DNA of 64,000 nt from Agitococcus lubricus (GTDB lineage Bacteria > Pseudomonadota > Gammaproteobacteria > Pseudomonadales > Moraxellaceae): contig NZ_QAON01000006.1 of NCBI RefSeq assembly GCF_003051055.1, forward strand, positions 1 to 64,000, read 5' to 3'. Shown piece by piece: positions 42,583 to 50,282 of the stretch. The translations under genes and the position numbers were made by a program. The notes beneath the pieces are model-generated. The model saw only the letters and a list, made by a program, of their open reading frames with translations, did no database searches and had not been told where the DNA came from. Numbering within the stretch: the first letter of the stretch is position 1; every line of letters begins with the position of its first letter.

Positions 42583-43080
42583 TCAATAACGAATAGAGAC
42601 TATCAAAAAGTTTGCAACTCCCATCGGACGTTCCACACGTACTTCCTCATCTAGGCCTTTTTTCAGCAAAGCCTTAGCCATTGGCGACTCAATACTAATC
42701 CAATGTTGTTTAGGGTCAATTTCATCACAACCGACAATACGAAGTTGCAACATCTCATCGGTTTCAAGATTTTCGAGTTCAACCCACGCGCCAAAATAGA
42801 CTTGCTGTTGATTACTCGGTTTTTGTTCGACAACTCGCAATTCGGGTAATCGTTTTTCTAGAAAACGTACACGTCGGTCAATTTCACGCAGTAATTTTTT
42901 GCCATAGATATATTCTGCATTTTCGGAGCGGTCGCCTTGTGCCGCTGCTTCACTCACTGCACGGGTGACTTCGGGCCGTTTAACTCGCCATAAATAATCC
43001 AGTTCGGTTTGCAGTGTGTGAAAACCTTCGGGGGTAATTAATGGACTTTTGGGCAGAGACGGTGGACGATAACGAGACAT
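42583..43080 (-). CDS. greB: transcription elongation factor GreB
   Basis: A 165-residue Gre factor: N-terminal coiled-coil hairpin (about 15-80, with SEAAAQGDRSENAEYIYGKK, the acidic-tip motif DxxE) and C-terminal FKBP-like domain. KLLREIDRRVRFLEKRL is diagnostic of GreB rather than GreA. It restarts backtracked RNA polymerase by stimulating RNA cleavage. Separated by 13 bases from the upstream ykgJ-like gene, so probably one operon. Confidence 0.95.
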   Translation of the reverse strand: MSRYRPPSLPKSPLITPEGFHTLQTELDYLWRVKRPEVTRAVSEAAAQGDRSENAEYIYGKKLLREIDRRVRFLEKRLPELRVVEQKPSNQQQVYFGAWVELENLETDEMLQLRIVGCDEIDPKQHWISIESPMAKALLKKGLDEEVRVERPMGVANFLIVSIRY

Positions 43081-43093
43081 GTTTCACTTTTAC

Positions 43094-43477
43094 TCAGGCA
43101 GTCATTATTGGTTCTAAGCCTAATGCCACCAATGTCAACGGTGGCAAACCGTGTTTTTGTCGCGCTTGATTACAGCGTATATCTATCTGTCCTTGCTCAT
43201 CTAAAAAATTAAAGTCACGACACGTCGATGAACGCTGTTGATAAATTCGACAGGACACCGTTTGTCCAACTTCACCCTCTAACGCAATACAACGTAAACG
43301 ATTATCAGGATGGCTCTTCATACAACTATACGTATGATTGACCACGTCTGTCAGCTCTACAGGGACACCGTCTGTGCTACCTTCACTGGTTTCACGCCAA
43401 TAAAATGACACTCGAAAGGAAGCACAACACGCACCACAGCGTAAACAAGGATTGATAATAGCTTGTGTATCACTCAT
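43094..43477 (-). CDS. YkgJ-like cysteine-cluster protein
   Basis: A 127-residue protein with the CxxCxxCC cluster (NPCLRCGACCASFRV, residues ~11-18), two further Cys-rich stretches (CRIYQQRSSTCRDF, IRCNQARQKHGL) and no signal peptide. The family (UPF0153/YkgJ) probably binds zinc or an iron-sulfur centre; the role is unknown. The start at 43477 has AGGT about nine bases upstream, while in-frame ATGs 15-17 codons earlier lack any site and overlap the aat promoter. Upstream of greB. Confidence 0.8.
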   Translation of the reverse strand: MSDTQAIINPCLRCGACCASFRVSFYWRETSEGSTDGVPVELTDVVNHTYSCMKSHPDNRLRCIALEGEVGQTVSCRIYQQRSSTCRDFNFLDEQGQIDIRCNQARQKHGLPPLTLVALGLEPIMTA

Positions 43478-43580
43478 GTATCTTACCTTTTGATTTTCCT
43501 TATAGATGAATTGATTGGCCATACTCACGTCCGCACTTCTATGTCAAAATACATCTGCTAAGTCAAGGAGCTTTGCCATC

Positions 43581-44294
43581 GTGTCGCCCATTTTTCTAGC
43601 TGCTCATCCTAAAAAATTTCCCAATCCCCGTTTAGCTGACGATGAGGGTCTTATTGCGTTTGGGGCAGATTTAAGCGTAGACACCTTATTATTAGCTTAT
43701 AAAAGTGGCATTTTCCCTTGGTACAACGAGGAAGATTTAACGCCCATTTTATGGTGGTCGCCCAATCCACGTTGTGTTATCAATCCTTTGCATTTTAAGG
43801 CTTCTCGCTCACTGCAAAAAACACAAAAGTCAGGACAATATTATATCACTGTCGACCAATGTTTTGAGCAAGTCATCCGTGCTTGTGCTGCGCCTCGTAC
43901 CTACGCAGATAGCACATGGATTAATGACGCTATCATTAAAAGTTATAGCCAACTGCACCGTATGGGTATTGCACACTCGATTGAAACGTGGACAGCAGAC
44001 CATCAGTTAGTCGGTGGTTTATATGGCCTGAACCTTGGTCGTCTTTTTTTTGGTGAATCCATGTTTAGCATGGCCACCGATGCGTCTAAAGTCGCCTTTG
44101 CTTTTTTAATGCGACGCTGTGCAGGGTGGCAATTTCCTTTAGTGGATTGCCAACTACCCAATAATCACTTATTGAGCTTAGGCGCTTATACGATTCCCCG
44201 CGATGACTTTTTAACGATGCTGGCACAAGAACAACAACAGAGCTCGCCCAATTGGCAAGCATGGCAAGGACAAGCGCATCCCTGTTTAATCTAA
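43581..44294 (+). CDS. aat: leucyl/phenylalanyl-tRNA-protein transferase
   Basis: A 237-residue enzyme that attaches Leu or Phe to N-terminal Lys/Arg, marking proteins for ClpAP by the N-degron route. It shows FPNPRLADDEGLIAFGADLS, GIFPWYNEEDLTPILWWSPNPRCV and GLYGLNLGRLFFGESMFS, all Aat signatures. The start is GTG at 43581 with AGGAG ten bases upstream; in-frame codons before it do not match the family. The next gene (bpt) is the second N-degron transferase. Confidence 0.93.
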   Translation: MSPIFLAAHPKKFPNPRLADDEGLIAFGADLSVDTLLLAYKSGIFPWYNEEDLTPILWWSPNPRCVINPLHFKASRSLQKTQKSGQYYITVDQCFEQVIRACAAPRTYADSTWINDAIIKSYSQLHRMGIAHSIETWTADHQLVGGLYGLNLGRLFFGESMFSMATDASKVAFAFLMRRCAGWQFPLVDCQLPNNHLLSLGAYTIPRDDFLTMLAQEQQQSSPNWQAWQGQAHPCLI

Positions 44295-44628
44295 ACCGTT
44301 TATCGTCTCTAAAACACTAAATCAGCAAATTCGTCGCGTTTATCTACAATCACTGTTCATACTGTTATGGGTCGTGCTAGAAACAATATAAAAATAGACC
44401 TTTTTACTATGAAAATAGCCTCCTGAGATTGAATGTATGACTGACAATCAAACTCCCGATGGCGTTGATATGCCACGGCTTAAGAGGGGATTGATATCTT
44501 GTTTTGTAGAGTGGCGAATTTTTTGCATCTAAACTACTTTAGTATGAATGAAGGCTCTGTCTATTGAACGTGTGCTATCGACATCCTCATTTGTTATGCT
44601 CTCTATAAAAAGACGTGTGGATAACACC
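44295..44628. other. intergenic region between aat and bpt
   Basis: About 330 bp without a gene I can support. No terminator with a T run and no repeat found; an in-frame 5' extension of bpt (from 44548) lacks family similarity. Confidence 0.5.
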
Positions 44629-45345
44629 ATGACCGCATCATCTGGCTTAAAGTTTTTTAGTACACCACCGCATCACTGTAGTTATTTAGAGGACGAGCAA
44701 GCCATTACGCTGTTTGCTGACCCTGAAGCTTCTATTACCAACGCGACCTACCATCAATTATCACTGTACGGTTTTCGTCGTAGCGGTAACTATATTTACA
44801 AACCGCAATGTGCAAGCTGTCATGCCTGTGTCTCTGTGCGTATCCCTGTGGCTGCTTTTGCGGCCAATCGTCAACAACGCCGTGTTTGGCAACGTAATCA
44901 AGACCTGACTGTACGTAAAGTGCCTGCGACCTATGTCCAAGCACACTACGACCTTTACGCTAAATATATCCGTTATCGCCATGCGGACGGTGATATGTTT
45001 CCCCCCTCTGTGGCTCAGTACGTATCTTTTTTATTTGCTGACTGGAGCGAGACATGGCTTTATGAGTTTTATGATGGTTTTAAGCTGATTGCTGTGGCGG
45101 TGTGTGATGTCTTAAAAAATGGCCTGTCTGCAGTGTATACGTTTTATGATACCGATGCCGAGAAGCGTAGCCTAGGCACTTATGCCGTACTATGGCAAAT
45201 TGCCGAAGCTCAGAAAATGGATTTAAGTTTTTTGTACTTGGGATATTGGGTCAAAAACAGTCCTAAAATGGCTTACAAAACCAATTTTCGTCCCTTAGAG
45301 GCATTGATAGACCAACTTTGGCGGCCTTTGAATAACTCAGTTTAG
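44629..45345 (+). CDS. bpt: aspartate/glutamate leucyltransferase
   Basis: A 238-residue Bpt/Ate1-type transferase: N-terminal CSYLEDEQAITLFADP, the Cys cluster CASCHACVSVRIPV, and the GNAT-like half with SLGTYAVLWQIAEAQ and LYLGYWVKNSPKMAYKTNFRPLE. It adds Leu to N-terminal Asp/Glu for degradation via ClpS-ClpAP. The ATG at 44629 follows GGA by seven bases and matches the family; an ATG 27 codons upstream gives an unrelated extension. infA, which often follows bpt, is not here. Confidence 0.93.
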   Translation: MTASSGLKFFSTPPHHCSYLEDEQAITLFADPEASITNATYHQLSLYGFRRSGNYIYKPQCASCHACVSVRIPVAAFAANRQQRRVWQRNQDLTVRKVPATYVQAHYDLYAKYIRYRHADGDMFPPSVAQYVSFLFADWSETWLYEFYDGFKLIAVAVCDVLKNGLSAVYTFYDTDAEKRSLGTYAVLWQIAEAQKMDLSFLYLGYWVKNSPKMAYKTNFRPLEALIDQLWRPLNNSV

Positions 45346-45633
45346 ACAAACGCTTTATACATTACAGTGATATCTACCCAACATTACTCTCATAATAATC
45401 CTATGATTTTTATCACCTCATCTTTATATACCCCCAATAAGTAAGAGCTATTCATTAGGTACTGTTGACACGTTGATTGTGGTTGCGAAAGCGACATTTT
45501 TTATTAACAACGCAGCTCACATGCAAAACGTCAACAGCCCCTATAACAATCATTTATTTATGCTAACGCATCCCTGCGTTCTTGCTGCTGACTAAATACC
45601 AACATGCGCATTAAGCGACATACACTATTTGCT

Positions 45634-46362
45634 TCAATTAACTCGCAAAGTGAACTCTGGATTGCTTGCTGGTTTTTGATATTCTTCTAAGGTAGTCATG
45701 TATTGGAGTCCCTTAATAATCGAATACGGCGCACTCCGTTGAATAAAATTAGTTGCCCAAACAGGCTCTTTGCCATTAGGGTCTACATAACCTTCGGCTT
45801 CTAAACGCACTTTATTTTGCCCAATTGGCGTCATTTTTAATAACATATCCTCAGCTAACATACGAATGAGTGGAGGCTTAACTGGAATATAGTTAGGTGC
45901 TGCTTTTACCTTAAAAATAACATACGGGTGATTGCTAGAATAAGGTTCTATCACGGTGTGTAAAATCACATCACGGTCAGGAATCGTCGGTGGCGCATGA
46001 TGTGCAAGGTATAAGTAATGCTCTGTCTCGCTAACCTTTTTTAATAACTTAATATCTTTAACTTGCCAATACCATTTATAGTAGTTGTCAAAGTCAAATA
46101 AGACTCGACCAATGACATCTATCGACGTATTCATAACCGCTTCGACTTTAAATGAACGGAAGCGTTTATCATTTTCGAGTTTGGCATATGACTTAATGGC
46201 GCGCCGCTTATCATCTTTCACAATACGCCATTCGTTACCTAACTGTACCGTTAATTCATCTAAGTCATTATCCTCATTTTTAGCCAATACGGGTTGTGCT
46301 CCCATCAGAAAAACTGAGCATATTAACGTCAGTTGTAGCATTTTTTTTGCTGTTTTTTGCAT
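45634..46362 (-). CDS. START-domain lipid-binding protein, copy 2
   Basis: A 242-residue exported START protein: signal peptide ending QPVLA, then WRIVKDDKRRAIKSYAKLEN, FRSFKVEAVMNTS, HHAPPTIPDRDVILHTVIEPYS and YVDPNGKEPVWATNFIQRSAPYS. It lines up along its whole length with the START protein at 37044-37742 (shared PDRDV, Y-KLE, RSFK-E). Stands alone, about 8 kb from the first copy; no copy of the TetR-type motif was seen upstream. Confidence 0.85.
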   Translation of the reverse strand: MQKTAKKMLQLTLICSVFLMGAQPVLAKNEDNDLDELTVQLGNEWRIVKDDKRRAIKSYAKLENDKRFRSFKVEAVMNTSIDVIGRVLFDFDNYYKWYWQVKDIKLLKKVSETEHYLYLAHHAPPTIPDRDVILHTVIEPYSSNHPYVIFKVKAAPNYIPVKPPLIRMLAEDMLLKMTPIGQNKVRLEAEGYVDPNGKEPVWATNFIQRSAPYSIIKGLQYMTTLEEYQKPASNPEFTLRVN

Positions 46363-46698
46363 TTTTATAACCTAACCATCAATAATATTCACTGTATTTG
46401 AACTGATTCAAAAACGAAAAACAAGAATCTAGAAAATTTTATTTTTCTAGTTATTTTATACTACTAATTAATCATTTCACCCCTCTTCCTAGCATATAAA
46501 AATAAATATATTTCTTAACACATAAAAATCATACCATATTGTTTTTATTGAATTTTATCAAATTTTATTTGAGAATTTTCTTTTTTTAGTTAATAATTAT
46601 AGGGCACATAATTGGATTATATATGTGTTTTAAGTGCATTAGGGATTATTGAAGCTGAATATTATATTCACACACTAATGCGGAGCTGACAACGCAAA
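46363..46698. other. AT-rich intergenic region
   Basis: About 335 bp, very AT-rich, between the divergent START copy 2 and AP2-like genes. Must hold both promoters. No gene or repeat recognised; long A/T tracts (for example around 46550-46600) could bind H-NS-like proteins. Confidence 0.5.
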
Positions 46699-47154
46699 AT
46701 GGCCATCCAATATATACACAATAAAATTACCGATGAAATGGGCTATCAAGTCCGAGTCAAAGGAAGAACACGCTATTTTTCCATAAAAAAATATGGTGGT
46801 AAACGCAAAACGCTGAAACTTGCCAAAATTGCCGAAAAAGAAATTCTTGATGAAATGGGGCTAAAAAGTAGCTCAGAAAAAACGATGGTCACCTCAATGA
46901 TACGTAATACGTCGGGCGTACTTGGATTACAAGTACAATGGCGTTCATTTCGTGGCAGTGAAAATGTCTATCCCTATATTACAGGCAGTTGGCGTGCTAA
47001 AGACGGAAAAGCACATATTTTTGGTTATTCTATTGAAAAGCATGGCCTCAAAGGGGCTATACAATTAGCGACAGCTAAACGTAAAGCCGCAGGCTTATAT
47101 GTGATGGATGTTGATGAGGCAGTGCAAATTTTACAAAAGCACGTTTCCTGTTAG
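46699..47154 (+). CDS. AP2/ERF-like DNA-binding protein
   Basis: A 151-residue basic protein with two AP2-like units. The first (about 12-52) reads GYQVRVKGRTRYFSIKKYGG-KRKTLKLAKIAEKEI, close to the bacterial/phage AP2 pattern of three strands and a helix; the second (about 70-130) reads LQVQWRSFRG...WRAKDGKAHIFGYSIEKHG-LKGAIQLATAKR. AP2 domains bind DNA and in bacteria often sit in homing endonucleases or phages; no nuclease motif is visible here. Possibly a small regulator. Family assignment is by pattern only. Confidence 0.65.
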   Translation: MAIQYIHNKITDEMGYQVRVKGRTRYFSIKKYGGKRKTLKLAKIAEKEILDEMGLKSSSEKTMVTSMIRNTSGVLGLQVQWRSFRGSENVYPYITGSWRAKDGKAHIFGYSIEKHGLKGAIQLATAKRKAAGLYVMDVDEAVQILQKHVSC

Positions 47155-47279
47155 TGATGATATACCCCGAGAGAGCACGGCTCTCTCCAATCAATATCTC
47201 AACGCAATTTGTATCGCGTGCAAAAATCACGTGCTGCACCGCTACCATCTTGAGCGACTGCTAGTATGTCGCATTTATA

Positions 47280-48095
47280 CTAGCCTCTATTTTTACTATA
47301 TTTAACGAATGCTTTTGCTATTTTTAAGTCGTACTGTCCTTTTGCATAAGCGACGCCATAATATAAACGGGCAAAATCGGTAAAATTTATTTGCTGTAAG
47401 GCGCGTTGCAAGGGAGGATGTGCTTTAACAAAACGTACAAATGCCTCTAATTGCATCGCTTCACTACGATTCATTTTACTAACAAACTCATCTACAGATG
47501 CATATTTTAAGGCTTTCCAATGAAAGCCCATAGTCTGAAAAGCACCCCATGCTGTCGACTCTACGGCTGCTTGTTTATCAATACTCATTGCACGGTGTAA
47601 GCGCGTCCACTCTAACATGCCAGTCAAATGGTCACCCACTTCAGGATTCACCAAATCAGGGTACATGACAGATAGTTTTTTGATGTGATGACCATTACGC
47701 TTTAGACGGGCATAAAAAATATGCCGCTCAAACCGAATACTGGCTAAACCGTGGTCTACAAAGCCCATCCCTAAGCTAATCACTTCGTTAAGTGCTCTCA
47801 TCACCGCTAACGGAATGTTCAAACTGTCCGCCGCCCGTTCTAAGTCTTGATGCCCCAATAAAGCGGCTGATTTAGTGCCTAGATTTAAGACCGAGCGCGT
47901 TTTATCTCCGACAATGCCATCCACGACTAAGCCAACAGAGGTTTGATATGCCATGACCCAATGTTCTGTGGATTCATCAAAAATTTCATTGAGCACAATA
48001 TCCGCAGGTGGTACTGAAGATAAAGCTAATTGCTGTTTTAAGCTTAGTACACTGGAATCCGTGTCGCCTTTTTTCAAAACGCTGGGGGTCTGCAT
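47280..48095 (-). CDS. peptidoglycan-binding N-acetylmuramidase, endolysin-like
   Basis: A 271-residue protein: peptidoglycan-binding domain 1 (about 10-75, WVMAYQTSVGLVVDGIVGDKTRSVL) and an N-acetylmuramidase domain (DUF3380, about 90-268) with FERHIFY, the catalytic-Glu region AAVESTAWGAFQTMGFHW and NFTDFARLYYGVAYA. It would cleave the glycan chain of peptidoglycan. No signal peptide, as in phage endolysins; no other phage gene is nearby, so it may be a domesticated remnant. Confidence 0.85.
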   Translation of the reverse strand: MQTPSVLKKGDTDSSVLSLKQQLALSSVPPADIVLNEIFDESTEHWVMAYQTSVGLVVDGIVGDKTRSVLNLGTKSAALLGHQDLERAADSLNIPLAVMRALNEVISLGMGFVDHGLASIRFERHIFYARLKRNGHHIKKLSVMYPDLVNPEVGDHLTGMLEWTRLHRAMSIDKQAAVESTAWGAFQTMGFHWKALKYASVDEFVSKMNRSEAMQLEAFVRFVKAHPPLQRALQQINFTDFARLYYGVAYAKGQYDLKIAKAFVKYSKNRG

Positions 48096-48225
48096 AACGG
48101 ATGATACCTTTTGGGGAAATTATCAGAGTCAATTGACGCACTACCTATCGCCAAATGAGACTATTAGACAAAATAAGTGACGTCTAACACGGTGACAGTT
48201 TTACAACGCTGCAAAGTCTAGGCCA

Positions 48226-48768
48226 TTAGATACCGCTTTTATGCTTTGCTGCTAAACGCATATAATGTTCAGCCGAATACTTAAAGTGTGCTTTTTCGGC
48301 CTCGGTTAACGGTCGTACTTTTTTGACTGGATTTCCCAAATATAAATAACCTGACTCTAATCGTTTATTAGGAGGAACTAAACTACCCGCACCAATCAAT
48401 ACCTGCGGTTCGATGATGACACGGTCTAGTACAATACTACCTACTCCCACCAAAACCTCATCACCAATCGTACAACCATGTAAACTGACATGATGGGCAA
48501 TCGTCACATGTTTACCAATCACTAAAGGCGCACCCAATGGGTCAGAAGGTCGCTTATGGGTCACATGCAACATGGCAAAATCTTGAATATTAGAGCCTTC
48601 ACCAATTTTTATACTATTGACGTCACCGCGAATCACAGCACAAGGCCACACCGAACAACCTTGTGCCAACTCGACATCCCCTATCACGACTGCGGTGCTG
48701 TCAACAAACACACTATCATCGGCAATCGTTGGCCAAATACCGTCAAAAGGACGTATAGAAGAAGACAT
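48226..48768 (-). CDS. gamma-carbonic anhydrase family protein
   Basis: A 180-residue left-handed beta-helix protein of the YrdA/gamma-CA type with hexapeptide repeats. The metal-binding histidines are at HVTHK and AHHVSLHGC; GDVNSIKIGEGSNIQDFAMLHV is characteristic. It may hydrate CO2 or be an acyltransferase-like relative; activity cannot be decided from sequence. About 23 bases after the PHA synthase stop, in the same direction. Confidence 0.9.
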   Translation of the reverse strand: MSSSIRPFDGIWPTIADDSVFVDSTAVVIGDVELAQGCSVWPCAVIRGDVNSIKIGEGSNIQDFAMLHVTHKRPSDPLGAPLVIGKHVTIAHHVSLHGCTIGDEVLVGVGSIVLDRVIIEPQVLIGAGSLVPPNKRLESGYLYLGNPVKKVRPLTEAEKAHFKYSAEHYMRLAAKHKSGI

Positions 48769-48791
48769 CTGAATTTCTCACTAAAAATAAA

Positions 48792-49967
48792 CTAAGGATT
48801 TTTGACTGGTCTTGGATAAGGTTTAGAACGCAGTTGTAACCAATCTTTAGCAATCGACCATGTGGTATGAACGGCTTTACTGCCTGTAAACACCCCCGCA
48901 TGACCACCTGGCACAATATGAAATGTTTTGTCCGTTGAGCTGACAATACTCATAATTGCACGTGCACCTGCAATGCTGACGATTTTGTCATTATCACCTG
49001 CAAAGGCTAATAAATTGCTATGGATAGCCTTAAAATCGGCTAAACGTTCACCAATTTTGAACTGACCTTTGGCCATACGATTATACAAGCCCATCTTACG
49101 CATCATATCTTGGACAGTCGCACCAGGATAATCAGGCATATTAGTAAACCACTCATTCATGGTCATATAACGCGCAACATAATCATCATCGGCTAAATTA
49201 CGAATCAACTCCATATAACTGGAAACAACCCCCAAGGGATTTGTCATCTTAAATAACCACGACAAGGTCTTACCATCGACATGAAAACCATCTGCATTCA
49301 AATTATCTAAACGGAAAGTTGTTTTACGTCTAATTAAACTGGCAGGCATCGCCAATACCTGACTCACTAAGCCCAAAGGGTTGGCTTTATGCATATCAAT
49401 TGGGCTGGCGATTGTGATGAGATTGGTGACTTTATCGTCTTCGGGGTGAGAGGCTAAATACATTAAGGCTAATAAACCGCCCATACAATAGCCCATGAGC
49501 GATACTTCATCACTGCCACTATGCTCTCGAATAGCTGCCAAGGCTTTAGGAAACCAATCAATGGCATAGTTTTCTAATGACAAATCGGCATTTTCAATGG
49601 TTGGTTTACCCCAGTCTATCAAATAGACTTCAAAACCATGTGCTAAGAAATAACGAATCAGGCTTCTATCTGCCAATAAGTCAAAAATCCAAGCAAAAAC
49701 ACCTAAAGGGGGCACCATCACTAAGGGAATAGCAAAACGACGACGACGGACATGCAATGACTGGCCACTTTCTAAAATGAGCGTATCGCAGCTTAAGGGA
49801 CGGTAATATTTGACTGACATAATACCATCACGAAAAATGACGTCATTTTCCGTCTTATCGGCCAAAATATAATTCTGCTTATTAACACGACGTTGCACAG
49901 CATTTTTCATAAAGGCAGCACTTGTTTTGGCAAACCGTGTTGCTTGCTCAAACTTATTAGTCGTCAT
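48792..49967 (-). CDS. phaC: poly(3-hydroxyalkanoate) synthase, class III-like
   Basis: A 391-residue alpha/beta-hydrolase-fold enzyme with the PHA synthase box GYCMGG (Cys at about 170 as nucleophile), Asp in FAGDNDKIVS and His in GGHAGVFTG completing the triad, and VYLIDWGKP, a synthase hallmark. The length fits class III PhaC (about 355 residues), which normally needs PhaE; no phaE, phaA or phaB is adjacent. It polymerises 3-hydroxyacyl-CoA into storage granules. GGAG is about ten bases before the start. Confidence 0.88.
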   Translation of the reverse strand: MTTNKFEQATRFAKTSAAFMKNAVQRRVNKQNYILADKTENDVIFRDGIMSVKYYRPLSCDTLILESGQSLHVRRRRFAIPLVMVPPLGVFAWIFDLLADRSLIRYFLAHGFEVYLIDWGKPTIENADLSLENYAIDWFPKALAAIREHSGSDEVSLMGYCMGGLLALMYLASHPEDDKVTNLITIASPIDMHKANPLGLVSQVLAMPASLIRRKTTFRLDNLNADGFHVDGKTLSWLFKMTNPLGVVSSYMELIRNLADDDYVARYMTMNEWFTNMPDYPGATVQDMMRKMGLYNRMAKGQFKIGERLADFKAIHSNLLAFAGDNDKIVSIAGARAIMSIVSSTDKTFHIVPGGHAGVFTGSKAVHTTWSIAKDWLQLRSKPYPRPVKNP

Positions 49968-50218
49968 TATTACGAACTCTCCGATTAGCGATTCAGTGAA
50001 ACAATGAGGCCACGCTGGCTGTAAAGATTTGCTTATTCAATAAAGCATTGGACTAACACATTTCACCAGCCTTTACTGTGCTTTGTGAAGCCCCTACCAT
50101 TGAGCACGGTTAGACTGTCAGAAAGGAGCCGTACGTGTGTCCGCCTTAAGCACAAAAGTGTAGCGGATTTTTCAGGAAAATGCTGAATCATATATAGATG
50201 AATTTATGAGCCAAAAAC
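49968..50218. other. intergenic region between phaC and lon
   Basis: About 250 bp before the lon terminator (about 315 bp between genes). It should hold the phaC promoter; nothing else seen. Confidence 0.5.
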
Positions 50219-50243
50219 GAGAGCCAACAAGTTGTTGGCTCTC
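50219..50243 (-). terminator. lon terminator
   Basis: Perfect 12-bp stem GAGAGCCAACAA/TTGTTGGCTCTC followed on the minus strand by GTTTTTG. Confidence 0.85.
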
Positions 50244-50282
50244 ATCAGACAAAAATCTACATCACTCGCATCAAATGAAAGA

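Noticed and set aside
47280-48095. Prophage remnant around the muramidase
   Set aside because: No holin, tail, capsid or integrase genes nearby; neighbours are housekeeping genes.
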